Positions 9,818-16,129 of a DNA stretch of 19,010 bases are shown piece after piece. The translations under genes and the position numbers were made by a program. The stretch spans positions 1-19,010 of the forward strand of contig CANRDH010000012.1 of the NCBI GenBank assembly GCA_947629295.1, in the 5' to 3' direction. Every line of letters starts with the position of its first letter. The first letter of the stretch is position 1. Below the pieces are notes generated by a model. The model ran no database searches, was not told the DNA's origin, and was given only the letters and a program-made list of their open reading frames with translations. Source of the stretch: an uncultured Clostridia bacterium (GTDB taxonomy: Bacteria > Bacillota > Clostridia > Oscillospirales > Acutalibacteraceae).

Positions 9818-9846
9818 TTAATATGATTTTCGTAAAATCCCGTCAA
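9818..9846 (-). promoter_or_regulatory. Predicted sigma-A promoter of addB-addA
   Basis: On the minus strand TTGACG (9841-9846), a 17-base spacer and TATTAA (9818-9823) lie between the prfB terminator and addB. The start site would be near 9811, giving a leader of about 54 bases to the addB ATG. Confidence 0.7.
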
Positions 9847-9865
9847 ATAAGTTACTTCAATTATA

Positions 9866-9899
9866 TAAAAAATACTCCGAATACGCAAGTATCCGGAGT
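9866..9899 (-). terminator. Intrinsic terminator of prfB
   Basis: On the minus strand an 11-bp stem (arms 9889-9899 and 9874-9884, one G-U pair, 4-base loop) is followed by a run of six T. It sits 22 bases after the prfB stop codon and separates prfB from the addBA operon. Confidence 0.9.
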
Positions 9900-9921
9900 G
9901 CAATTTATTGAGCAATTCTGT

Positions 9922-11058
9922 TTATACTTCTTCCGAGAAATCCTCGTTAAGCTGGTCAAGACTTGCCGCCTTAAGATAGGCATTTATAAATCCGTCAAGA
10001 CTGCCGTCCATAACAGCATTTACATTTCCCGTTTCAAAACCCGTCCTGTGATCCTTTACCATGGTATACGGCATAAATACATATGAGCGTATCTGTGCGC
10101 CCCACGCTATTTCCTTCTGAACACCCTTAATATCCTCTATCTTGTCAAGATGCTCTCTTTCCTTTATCTCGATAAGCTTAGATTTAAGCATCGTCATGGC
10201 AACATCCCTGTTCTGATACTGACTGCGTTCAACCTGACTTGCCACAACTATACCTGTCGGGATATGCGTAAGACGTACCGCCGAGGAAGTCTTATTGACC
10301 TTCTGTCCGCCGGCGCCGCTTGCACGGTAAACATCCATTTTTATATCCTCCGGGCGTATTTCTACCTCTATGGTATTGTCAATCTCAGGCATAACCTCAA
10401 GAGAAGCAAATGACGTATGCCTTCTTCCCGACGAATCGAAGGGCGAAACTCTGACAAGTCTGTGCACACCGGATTCGCTTTTCAGATAGCCATATGCATT
10501 TTCTCCCTCAATAAGCAAAACTGCACTTTTCAGACCCGCCTCTTCCCCGTCAAGGTAGTCGACCTCCTTGACCTTGAAGCTATGGCGTTCAGCCCATCTC
10601 ATATACATCCTGTAAAGCATCATTGCCCAATCCTGCGCCTCAGTTCCGCCTGCGCCCGCATGGAATGTAAGTATGGCATTTTTGGAATCGTACTCCCCAA
10701 TCAGAAGAGTCTGCAAACGCTGAGCCTCAAGATTTGTCTTTATCTTTTCAACCTCGCCCCGAGCCTCTTCAAGAAGAGAAAGGTCCTCCTCCTCGTCCGC
10801 AAGCTCAATAAGAGCCATTGCATCGTCGTAGGACGATACAAGAGAATCATATTCTGCCACCTTATTTTTGAGAGCTCCCGTTTTCTGCAATATCTTCTGC
10901 GAATTTTCCACATCATCCCAGAAACCCGGCTGTGAAGCTCTTTGCTCAAGCTGCTCTATTTCCATTTTCAGCTTTTCCAGACCGAGTGCATTTGCAAGCT
11001 CGGTTATATCGGGATGCAAACTCTCAAGCTGTAATCTCAGTTCTTCAAATTGTATCAT
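9922..11058 (-). CDS. prfB: Peptide chain release factor 2 (RF2), without programmed frameshift
   Basis: RF2 recognises UGA and UAA stop codons and triggers peptide release on the ribosome. With the start at the ATG 11056-11058 the protein has 378 residues; the stop-codon-reading tripeptide SPF falls at 205-207 and the catalytic GGQ at 250-252, the same positions as in Escherichia coli RF2. An ATG four codons upstream (11070) also has a weak site (AAGG); GGTGG lies five bases before the chosen ATG. Most bacterial prfB genes need a +1 frameshift at an in-frame UGA near codon 25. Here the frame is continuous through that place (ALGLEKLKME), so autoregulation by frameshifting is absent. It is monocistronic between a consensus promoter and a terminator. 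Confidence 0.96.
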   Translation of the reverse strand: MIQFEELRLQLESLHPDITELANALGLEKLKMEIEQLEQRASQPGFWDDVENSQKILQKTGALKNKVAEYDSLVSSYDDAMALIELADEEEDLSLLEEARGEVEKIKTNLEAQRLQTLLIGEYDSKNAILTFHAGAGGTEAQDWAMMLYRMYMRWAERHSFKVKEVDYLDGEEAGLKSAVLLIEGENAYGYLKSESGVHRLVRVSPFDSSGRRHTSFASLEVMPEIDNTIEVEIRPEDIKMDVYRASGAGGQKVNKTSSAVRLTHIPTGIVVASQVERSQYQNRDVAMTMLKSKLIEIKEREHLDKIEDIKGVQKEIAWGAQIRSYVFMPYTMVKDHRTGFETGNVNAVMDGSLDGFINAYLKAASLDQLNEDFSEEV

Positions 11059-11098
11059 ATTATCCACCATTCCGTACCTTACATATTATTACCAATAT

Positions 11099-11127
11099 AT
11101 TATAATTCAAAACAATTTCTTTGTAAA
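11099..11127 (-). promoter_or_regulatory. Predicted sigma-A promoter of prfB
   Basis: On the minus strand TTTACA (11122-11127), a 17-base spacer and a perfect TATAAT (11099-11104) stand about 40 bases before the prfB start, in the AT-rich divergent region shared with the RING-protein gene. Confidence 0.8.
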
Positions 11128-11234
11128 GTACGAAAATCCATTTTTACGTTTATTCATATATTTTTGCATATTTTACCAAAACAAAAAGCAATGTTACGGA
11201 AAATATATGAAATTAAATTTATTTTGCCATAAAC

Positions 11235-11263
11235 TTGCCAATTCTAAAATTATATTGTATAAT
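11235..11263 (+). promoter_or_regulatory. Predicted sigma-A promoter of the RING-protein gene and galU
   Basis: TTGCCA (11235-11240), a 17-base spacer and TATAAT (11258-11263) precede the gene at 11294. Transcription would start near 11270. It is divergent from the prfB promoter, 108 bases away between the two -35 boxes. Confidence 0.8.
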
Positions 11264-11293
11264 TATACAAATACTATATTTCGGGAGAGGGAA

Positions 11294-12325
11294 ATGGATT
11301 TTACTAAAAAAAGCTGCCCTGTATGCACCAAGCGTTTTACGGACGGTGACGACATAGTCGTATGTCCCAAATGCGGCGCGCCTTACCACAGGGAATGTTA
11401 CGAAACCAAAGGTGCTTGTATATTCTCCGATTTGCATAAAAAAGGAGAAGCATGGCACGATGAAAATGAAGAACCGGATATTGAGTCAGCAGAGGAAGCA
11501 GACGACAACTCTATAGTGTGCAGACGCTGCGGTCACAAAAACTCAAAGGACAGTATCGTCTGCGAGAGATGCGGCGATTTCCTGACAGATTCCTATAACA
11601 GCCCTTTTGATGACGAAGAAACGGATGAAGACGATCCTTTAAGAATGGCGTCTCCTGTTTTTCGGACAAAAAAATACCATATTGACGATATAAGAGACTT
11701 TGCTGTCGGCATAAAAAGGGATGAGGACTTTGAAGGTGTTACCGGCGAAGAGCTTATGACCTATGTAGGAAGCAACGAGTTGTATTACGGCCCTATATTT
11801 TCATCTATTAAAAAGAGAAATATCAGCAGATACAATTTTTCCACATTTTTATTTCAGGGTGTGTGGTATTTTTACCGCAAACAATATCTGATGGGTATAA
11901 TTATAAGTCTGCTGACCGTTCTGCCGATGGCTGCCCAATATGTCTGTTACAGATTTTTCCATACAAACGAGCTTTGGAGCGAAGCGCAGAATTCCGTTGC
12001 AGCCGGCGGTTATGCTTACTATGGGGATTATATCGACTGGATATGGACAAACTGTGATATGCTGCACAGAATATTGATGCTTTTGCCGATGGTACTTGCT
12101 TTTATTGCTTTTGTCGTCACGGTTATTCTTGCTTTCAGAGCCAACAGAGACTATTATAAACGTGCGATAAAGAAAATCAAAACCATAAAGAAAAAAAACA
12201 ACGGTAAAGATGAAAAAGAAATACTCGAAATAATAAAAACAAAAGGCGGTATAAATCAGGGACTGAGCATGATGTTTCTCGCCTGTGAGCTGATTGTAAC
12301 TGTTGCATTTATGTTTATGGGGTAA
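11294..12325 (+). CDS. Membrane protein with prokaryotic RING-like domain, zinc ribbon and C-terminal transmembrane region
   Basis: This 343-residue protein is not characterised as far as I can tell. Residues 1-45 resemble the prokaryotic RING finger family 1: C8-x2-C11, C24-x2-C27, H32-x2-C35 and C42, with VVCPKCGAPYHRECY. A second metal-binding site is a zinc ribbon, C76-x2-C79 and C90-x2-C93. An acidic linker follows. The C-terminal half resembles DUF2628-type proteins (YNFSTFLFQGVWYFYRKQY, 180-198) with membrane segments at about 199-218, 259-281 and 323-342. A cytosolic zinc-binding head on a membrane anchor is therefore likely. The ATG at 11294 has GGGAGAGGG just upstream and a promoter 31 bases before it; the frame is open far upstream, but that part overlaps prfB on the other strand and is not used. 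Only 38 bases separate it from galU, so the two are probably one operon. Ubiquitin-ligase activity is not implied. Confidence 0.88.
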   Translation: MDFTKKSCPVCTKRFTDGDDIVVCPKCGAPYHRECYETKGACIFSDLHKKGEAWHDENEEPDIESAEEADDNSIVCRRCGHKNSKDSIVCERCGDFLTDSYNSPFDDEETDEDDPLRMASPVFRTKKYHIDDIRDFAVGIKRDEDFEGVTGEELMTYVGSNELYYGPIFSSIKKRNISRYNFSTFLFQGVWYFYRKQYLMGIIISLLTVLPMAAQYVCYRFFHTNELWSEAQNSVAAGGYAYYGDYIDWIWTNCDMLHRILMLLPMVLAFIAFVVTVILAFRANRDYYKRAIKKIKTIKKKNNGKDEKEILEIIKTKGGINQGLSMMFLACELIVTVAFMFMG

Positions 12326-12363
12326 TAATTGAAAATTCAGATAATTTTTTAAGGAGGAATTTT

Positions 12364-13236
12364 ATGAAAGTTACAAAAGCGGTCATTCCCGCCGCCGGTC
12401 TGGGAACAAGGGTTCTGCCTGCAACAAAATCAATGCCGAAGGAGATGTTGACGATTGTTGACAAGCCTGCTATTCAGTATATTGTTGAGGAGGCTGTCAA
12501 TTCAGGAATTACGGATATTCTGATTATAACAAACCGCGGTAAAGGTATTATAGAGGATCATTTTGATCGCAGCCCCGAGCTTGAGCAAAGGCTTATTGAA
12601 ACAGGTAAAAAGGATGCATATGACGAGGTTGTTTCCATATCAAAGCTTGCAAATTTTTATTTTATCCGTCAGAAGGAAACAAAAGGACTCGGTCATGCAG
12701 TAAACTGCGCACGTTCATTTGTAGGCAACGAGCCTTTTGCAGTACTTTACGGTGATGATGTTATAATCGGCGACGACCCTGCCTGCGGTCAGCTTATAAG
12801 AGCGTATGAAAAATTCGGAAAAGCCGTTGTGGGTATAAAATCCGTTCCGGAGGAAGCAATATCAAAATACAGTTCGCTCAAAGTGGAGCATCTTGAGGGT
12901 AACATCTATAATTGTACGGATATGGTCGAAAAGCCGCAGACCAAGGAGGAAGTGCTTTCTACCTATTCCATTCTCGGAAGATGTGTTCTCACACCGGATA
13001 TCTTTGATATTCTTGACAAAACAGCACCGGGTGCCGGCGGAGAAATTCAGCTTACCGACGCTATGAGGACGCTTGCACAAACAGTAAATATGACAGGCGT
13101 TGATTTTACGGGAAAACGCTATGACATGGGTGATAAGCTCGGAATACTTCAGGCTGCCGTTGAAATAGCCCTAAAAAATCCCACACTCGGAGATGCTTTC
13201 AAGGCATATCTGAAGGAAATCGTTTCCGCGCTTTAA
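12364..13236 (+). CDS. galU: UTP--glucose-1-phosphate uridylyltransferase
   Basis: GalU makes UDP-glucose from UTP and glucose-1-phosphate for cell-envelope glycans, glycolipids and exopolysaccharide. The 290-residue length is standard. The nucleotide-binding signature is at the N-terminus (PAAGLGTRVLPATKSMPKEML, residues 9-29), followed by VDKPAIQYIVEEAV, QKETKGLGHAV, the metal-binding GDD in AVLYGDDVI, MVEKP, and GEIQLTDAM near the C-terminus. The ATG at 12364 has AAGGAGG at ideal spacing. It follows the RING-like membrane protein by 38 bases and is closed by a hairpin, so it probably shares that gene's promoter. Confidence 0.97.
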   Translation: MKVTKAVIPAAGLGTRVLPATKSMPKEMLTIVDKPAIQYIVEEAVNSGITDILIITNRGKGIIEDHFDRSPELEQRLIETGKKDAYDEVVSISKLANFYFIRQKETKGLGHAVNCARSFVGNEPFAVLYGDDVIIGDDPACGQLIRAYEKFGKAVVGIKSVPEEAISKYSSLKVEHLEGNIYNCTDMVEKPQTKEEVLSTYSILGRCVLTPDIFDILDKTAPGAGGEIQLTDAMRTLAQTVNMTGVDFTGKRYDMGDKLGILQAAVEIALKNPTLGDAFKAYLKEIVSAL

Positions 13237-13246
13237 CAAACAATTC

Positions 13247-13288
13247 AGAAGTTCCCCGCCTTCACATCATAGGCGAGGGACTTCTTTC
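13247..13288 (+). terminator. Probable terminator after galU
   Basis: Arms 13247-13260 and 13272-13285 form a 14-position stem with one G-U pair and one C-A mismatch around an 11-base loop, ten bases after the galU stop. The T-tract is short (TTCTTTC), so termination may be incomplete. Confidence 0.65.
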
Positions 13289-13320
13289 AGTAATTATCAA
13301 TGAGGGGATAAGGAATAATT

Positions 13321-13558
13321 ATGAATGGCAGTAATGAATTTGAGCATACAAAAAAGCAATTAAAAAAATGGAAATGTCAAAAATTAGAATATTAAATGGT
13401 CTGTTTGATAGGCAAAAGACGTGTAGCTTATTTGAAGAAGCATAATATATTCGGATATTTGGGAGAAAATGTATTATTTCAACCATAAAAGAGATGTCGT
13501 TACGGTATGGATAAATTAGGGTATGTGCTTGAGGATTTTGAGAAAAAAATCAGGTATT
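13321..13558 (+). pseudogene. Decayed fragment of a left-handed beta-helix sugar O-acyltransferase
   Basis: This gap before rpsF holds broken reading frames instead of a gene. From 13321, behind a possible AAGGA site, a 24-codon frame ends at TAA, and the same frame restarts at ATG 13396 and reads 30 residues: MVCLIGKRRVAYLKKHNIFG, then YLGENVLFQP, before the stop at 13486. The second piece matches, from memory, the region just before the hexapeptide repeats of bacterial sugar acetyltransferases (GKRRVxYLKKHxIFxxxGENxxxQP). All hexapeptide repeats are missing. A last stretch up to 13558 can be read as MDKLGYVLEDFEKKIRY, whose origin is unclear. I infer a gene remnant left by deletion and drift. 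The alternative is a chance short peptide. Confidence 0.5.
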
Positions 13559-13582
13559 AACAGTTTACATCGAATTTTACCC

Positions 13583-13611
13583 TTGACTTTAAAAAATAAT
13601 GATGTTATAAT
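13583..13611 (+). promoter_or_regulatory. Predicted sigma-A promoter of rpsF-ssb-rpsR
   Basis: TTGACT (13583-13588), a 17-base spacer and a perfect TATAAT (13606-13611) lie 68 bases before rpsF. The predicted start, about 13618, falls on the first base of a small hairpin. Confidence 0.88.
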
Positions 13612-13617
13612 CAATCT

Positions 13618-13679
13618 GTTGTGTTACAACATAATCCTTGCTCCCACGGGAGCCAAATGTCCAGAAGGAGGTGCAGAAA
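13618..13679 (+). promoter_or_regulatory. Structured rpsF leader, possible autoregulatory site
   Basis: The 62-base leader opens with GTTGT-GTT-ACAAC (13618-13630). A second hairpin, GCTCCC-AC-GGGAGC (13640-13653), can be extended by CCTT (13636-13639) pairing with AAGG (13665-13668), the first half of the rpsF Shine-Dalgarno AAGGAGG, leaving an 11-base 3' bulge. Leaders of rpsF in many bacteria bind the S6:S18 complex; the CCG trinucleotide expected for that motif is not seen, so this is a shape-level resemblance only. Confidence 0.4.
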
Positions 13680-13973
13680 ATGGCAGTTATAAATTCTTAC
13701 GAGGCTGTATTTGTTGTTTCTTTGAAGCAGGGTGAAGAGGCTGTAACAGAGACCGTCAATAAGTTCAAGGCTCTTATTGAGAAGAACGCTACCGTTGAAA
13801 GCGTAGACGAATGGGGTAAAAGAAAGCTTTGTTATCCTATCAATAAGGAAACAGACGCTTATTACATTCTTTTCAACTTCAAGTCCGAACCCGCTTTCCC
13901 GGCTGAGCTCGACAGAGTTGCCAAGATTACCGACGGTGTTCTTCGTTCTATGATCGTAAAAAAGGAAGCTTAA
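13680..13973 (+). CDS. rpsF: 30S ribosomal protein S6 (bS6)
   Basis: bS6 sits on the platform of the 30S subunit next to bS18 and binds 16S rRNA with it. The 97-residue product has the typical pattern: YEAVFVVS at the first strand, the middle segment VDEWGKRKLCYPINKETDAYYILFNF and a C-terminal DGVLRSMIVKKE. The ATG at 13680 has AAGGAGG nine bases before it; an in-frame TTG at 13638 lies in the leader and would add 14 atypical residues, so it was rejected. It is first in the conserved rpsF-ssb-rpsR operon; ssb begins 18 bases after its stop. Confidence 0.97.
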   Translation: MAVINSYEAVFVVSLKQGEEAVTETVNKFKALIEKNATVESVDEWGKRKLCYPINKETDAYYILFNFKSEPAFPAELDRVAKITDGVLRSMIVKKEA

Positions 13974-13991
13974 TTCAGGAGGAAATTCATT

Positions 13992-14450
13992 ATGAATAAC
14001 GTATCTTTATTAGGCAGACTCACTGCTGACCCGGAGTTACGTCATACTCAGTCCGGTATCGCAACAACAAGATTCAATATCGCTGTTGACCGCCAGTATA
14101 CAAAAGCCGGCGAGGAAAGACAGGCTGATTTTATTACAATCGTTGCATGGCGTCAAACCGCTGAATTTGTATGTAAGTATTTCTCAAAAGGTCAGCGCAT
14201 CGCACTTACGGGTTCGATTCGCACGGGCTCATATACGGCTCAGGACGGAAGCAAGCGTTATACCTTTGAAGTATTCGCAGATAATGTTGAGTTTTGTGAA
14301 CCGAAACGTGATTCGTCATATAGCGGAGGGAACAGCTATAACCAACGATCCTACTCTCAGGCGTCAAATAATACTCCTGTCACCGCTTATTCGCAGGGTG
14401 ATACGGGAGATTTTACCGAGATGCCTTCAGATGAGGATTTACCCTTTTAA
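13992..14450 (+). CDS. ssb: Single-stranded DNA-binding protein
   Basis: SSB coats single-stranded DNA at replication forks and repair sites and recruits partners through its C-terminal tip. The 152-residue protein has an N-terminal OB fold starting MNNVSLLGRLTADPELRHTQ, the motif IVAWRQTAEFVCKYFSKGQR and ALTGSIRTGSYTAQDGSKRY (to about residue 95). A flexible Ser/Asn/Gln/Tyr-rich linker follows, and then the acidic tip DEDLPF, the equivalent of the classical DDDIPF peptide. AGGAGG precedes the ATG. It lies between rpsF and rpsR, the usual Firmicute order, which ties its expression to ribosome synthesis. Confidence 0.97.
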   Translation: MNNVSLLGRLTADPELRHTQSGIATTRFNIAVDRQYTKAGEERQADFITIVAWRQTAEFVCKYFSKGQRIALTGSIRTGSYTAQDGSKRYTFEVFADNVEFCEPKRDSSYSGGNSYNQRSYSQASNNTPVTAYSQGDTGDFTEMPSDEDLPF

Positions 14451-14475
14451 TTTTTAAGAACAGGAGGAACTTCAG

Positions 14476-14727
14476 ATGGCTGAAAGAGTCGAAAGAGATA
14501 ACCGCAGAGGCGGTCGTAAGGGACGTAAGAAGGTCTGCGCATTTTGTGTGGATAAAGTAGAAGCAATCGACTATAAGGATATATCCAGACTTCGTCGTTT
14601 CATTTCGGAAAGAGCTAAAATTCTTCCCCGCAGAGTAACAGGTACGTGCGCACGTCATCAGCGTGAGCTTACAGTTGCTATCAAGCGTGCAAGATATCTT
14701 TCTCTTCTCCCCTACACAAGCGACTGA
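14476..14727 (+). CDS. rpsR: 30S ribosomal protein S18 (bS18)
   Basis: bS18 pairs with bS6 on the 30S platform. The 83-residue protein shows the family core IDYKDISRLRRFISERAKILPRRVTGTCARHQRELTVAIKRARYLSLLPY. It keeps C21-x2-C24 and the C of TGTCARH, the cysteine-containing form thought to bind zinc, instead of the cysteine-free paralogue. CAGGAGG precedes the ATG at 14476. It is the last gene of the rpsF-ssb-rpsR operon; a hairpin without a clear U-tract begins about 14 bases after the stop. Confidence 0.97.
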   Translation: MAERVERDNRRGGRKGRKKVCAFCVDKVEAIDYKDISRLRRFISERAKILPRRVTGTCARHQRELTVAIKRARYLSLLPYTSD

Positions 14728-14741
14728 TTGAACATAAAAGG

Positions 14742-14782
14742 AGGCTTGGCACATTAAGCTTTTAGTAAGCTTAATTGAGCCT
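14742..14782 (+). terminator. Strong hairpin after rpsR (terminator or 3'-end structure)
   Basis: ATTAAGCTT (14753-14761) and AAGCTTAAT (14767-14775) form a perfect 9-bp stem with a TTAGT loop. AGGCT and AGCCT (14742-14746, 14778-14782) extend it. Only TTCTCGTT follows, so this is a weak intrinsic terminator at best and could instead be an mRNA 3'-end stabiliser. Confidence 0.45.
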
Positions 14783-14801
14783 TCTCGTTAATAAGTATGA
14801 A

Positions 14802-14928
14802 TACTGTACCAAATAGCTGCGCCGCCCGGACGGCGAGGTTGATGGTATAGACAGGAAAGTCAGGGACGCCCTCTATTTAGGGGCGTCCCTCTCATAAAAA
14901 CAGTAAATTGGAGCGGAGTGCCTCCGCT
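14802..14928 (+). other. Multi-hairpin element of unknown function between rpsR and the TSCPD gene
   Basis: Four perfect complementarities nest into a junction. TACTGT (14802-14807) pairs with ACAGTA (14900-14905) and encloses two hairpins. One is ACCA/TGGT (14808-14811, 14843-14846) with CGCCG/CGGCG inside (14820-14824, 14831-14835). The other is the 10-bp AGGGACGCCC/GGGCGTCCCT (14862-14871, 14881-14890). Just outside is a 7-bp hairpin, AGCGGAG-TGC-CTCCGCT (14912-14928). No T-run follows any stem, so terminators do not explain it. I do not recognise a known riboswitch. It could be a 5' leader element of the downstream gene, a 3' element of the ribosomal operon or a small RNA; the strand is assumed from the flanking genes. 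Confidence 0.45.
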
Positions 14929-15023
14929 GTCAGTCCGTAAGTACTTTAATCAATCTGTGACTTGATTGTAAATTCACCGAATGCAACAGCTCATTTTTAA
15001 TAAAGAGCAGGAGGATAGTCAAT

Positions 15024-15278
15024 ATGAAAACTGTATATAAAACAAAAGGTACCTGTTCCCGCTCAATAGAGATTGAGATTGAGGACGGTATCGTAAAGAA
15101 TGTAATATTTAACGGCGGCTGCAACGGAAATACACAGGGCATTGCCTCCCTTGTTAAGGGTATGAAGGCGACTGACGTTATAAAACGCTGCAAAAATATA
15201 GACTGCAACAGCAGGGGCACATCTTGTCCCGACCAGCTCGCCAGAGCGCTTGAAGAAATACTCTCTGAGCAAAATTGA
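15024..15278 (+). CDS. TIGR03905 family TSCPD domain protein
   Basis: This 84-residue protein belongs to a small uncharacterised family named for its TSCPD motif, a domain otherwise found at the C-terminus of some vitamin B12-dependent ribonucleotide reductases. Visible are KTKGTCSRSIEIEIEDG at the N-terminus, NGGCNGNTQGIASLVKGM in the middle, and IDCNSRGTSCPDQLARAL near the C-terminus, with five cysteines in all (C11, C33, C56, C61 and C68). They suggest metal or cofactor binding, but no activity is established. AGGAGG lies nine bases before the ATG. It stands alone between the multi-hairpin element and a strong hairpin. No convincing promoter could be read directly upstream, so transcription may start before or within that element. 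Confidence 0.9.
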   Translation: MKTVYKTKGTCSRSIEIEIEDGIVKNVIFNGGCNGNTQGIASLVKGMKATDVIKRCKNIDCNSRGTSCPDQLARALEEILSEQN

Positions 15279-15288
15279 CAAACAGAAC

Positions 15289-15322
15289 TTTATCCCCGAC
15301 GGCTGCTGCCGTCGGGGATAAA
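15289..15322. terminator. Strong hairpin between two convergent transcripts, probably bidirectional
   Basis: TTTATCCCCGACGGC (15289-15303) and GCCGTCGGGGATAAA (15308-15322) make a perfect 15-bp stem with a TGCT loop, ten bases after the TSCPD gene. Its A/T ends are followed by AT-rich DNA on the plus side and by TTCTGTTTG on the minus side. It could therefore end both the TSCPD mRNA and the long minus-strand RNA. Neither U-tract is ideal. Confidence 0.7.
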
Positions 15323-16123
15323 ATTATAGGAGAAATGAGTAAATTTGTTATTTACATTACCTAATCATCGGAATCAATCCTAAACTATGATCTAACCGTG
15401 AGCCCATGCTCAAAAGCTGAATATTACATTGGATTCAGTCCTTATCTCACAAATTATATCTATAAGCAAAACTTGCGATCAACCTATCCGCCCTTGTATG
15501 CGCAGGACACACCGTAAATCAACGAACAATCCAGAAAACCAATTTAAACGTCGCAACGGAAAAGTCAAACCAACCAATCCGCAATCATTCGCCAACCACT
15601 CAAATCCACGCAAAACCAACCGGGCAAACGGTACATAATACTTGTTCAGCCTGCGGCACATTCCCAAACTATGGGGAATCACCGTGTGCCATCCGGTTAT
15701 AACGCCAACACAACTAAAACTTATTCTGAAACAGTGCAGCGCATTTATTCAATTGTAGTTTCTTGGTTGGAAGCTGCCCTCGCGCCTACACACAATCCAA
15801 AAGACGCTGACCGTCATCGTCAGGCACCTCCATACAGATCAAAGAACTATTGAAAATCTACGGTTAAATACCTTACTTAGAGCGGTTATCGATCGTTGCC
15901 GCCCGCTAAGCCAAGCGGATCTATCAAAAACTCCAGCCCGAAAAATGCAGTTTTCACCTCGTCCTCTCCCTGTAGAAGACCTCGCACCAAGAGGCATCAA
16001 GGTCATCAGAAAAAACCGGTTCTACTTCGCCCATCGGAGCTTGCCTCCCTTCGTGGATTAGACACTTCCGAAGCCACCCCGCAGTCAAGGGTCATATCCT
16101 TCTATGCTTCGGCTTGTTATCTT
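15323..16123 (-). ncRNA. Large structured noncoding RNA candidate, about 800 nt
   Basis: The stretch has no credible protein gene on either strand, yet it is dense in perfect inverted repeats behind a near-consensus minus-strand promoter. Helices (plus coordinates): 16106-16112 with 16068-16074 (CCGAAGC/GCTTCGG), enclosing 16089-16092 with 16076-16079; 16020-16025 with 15972-15977, enclosing 16000-16004 with 15978-15982; 15903-15918 (CCGCT/AGCGG); 15807-15823 (CTGAC/GTCAG); 15693-15698 with 15618-15623 (AACCGG/CCGGTT), enclosing the compound hairpin 15655-15690 (GGCAC/GTGCC plus ATTCCC/GGGAAT); 15417-15438 (CTGAAT/ATTCAG); 15399-15412 (TGAGC/GCTCA). The RNA would start near 16123 and end at the hairpin 15289-15322. 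Size and complexity recall OLE, ROOL or GOLLD RNAs. I see no RNase P, tmRNA or SRP signature and cannot assign a class; it may be new. The exact 3' end is uncertain. Confidence 0.65.
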
Positions 16124-16129
16124 GATATA

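Noticed and set aside
10868..11293. 142-codon N-terminal extension of the RING-like protein
   Set aside because: It is antisense to prfB and upstream of the promoter at 11235-11263; the ATG at 11294 has a strong ribosome binding site and starts the zinc-binding domain.
14862..14890. AGGGACGCCC hairpin as an intrinsic terminator
   Set aside because: No T-run follows it on either strand; it is better explained as part of the multi-hairpin element.
15323..16123. tmRNA, RNase P RNA or SRP RNA as identity of the large RNA
   Set aside because: I saw no tag reading frame with tRNA-like ends, no GAGGAAAGTCC-type P RNA core and no SRP GNAR/GGAAG domain.
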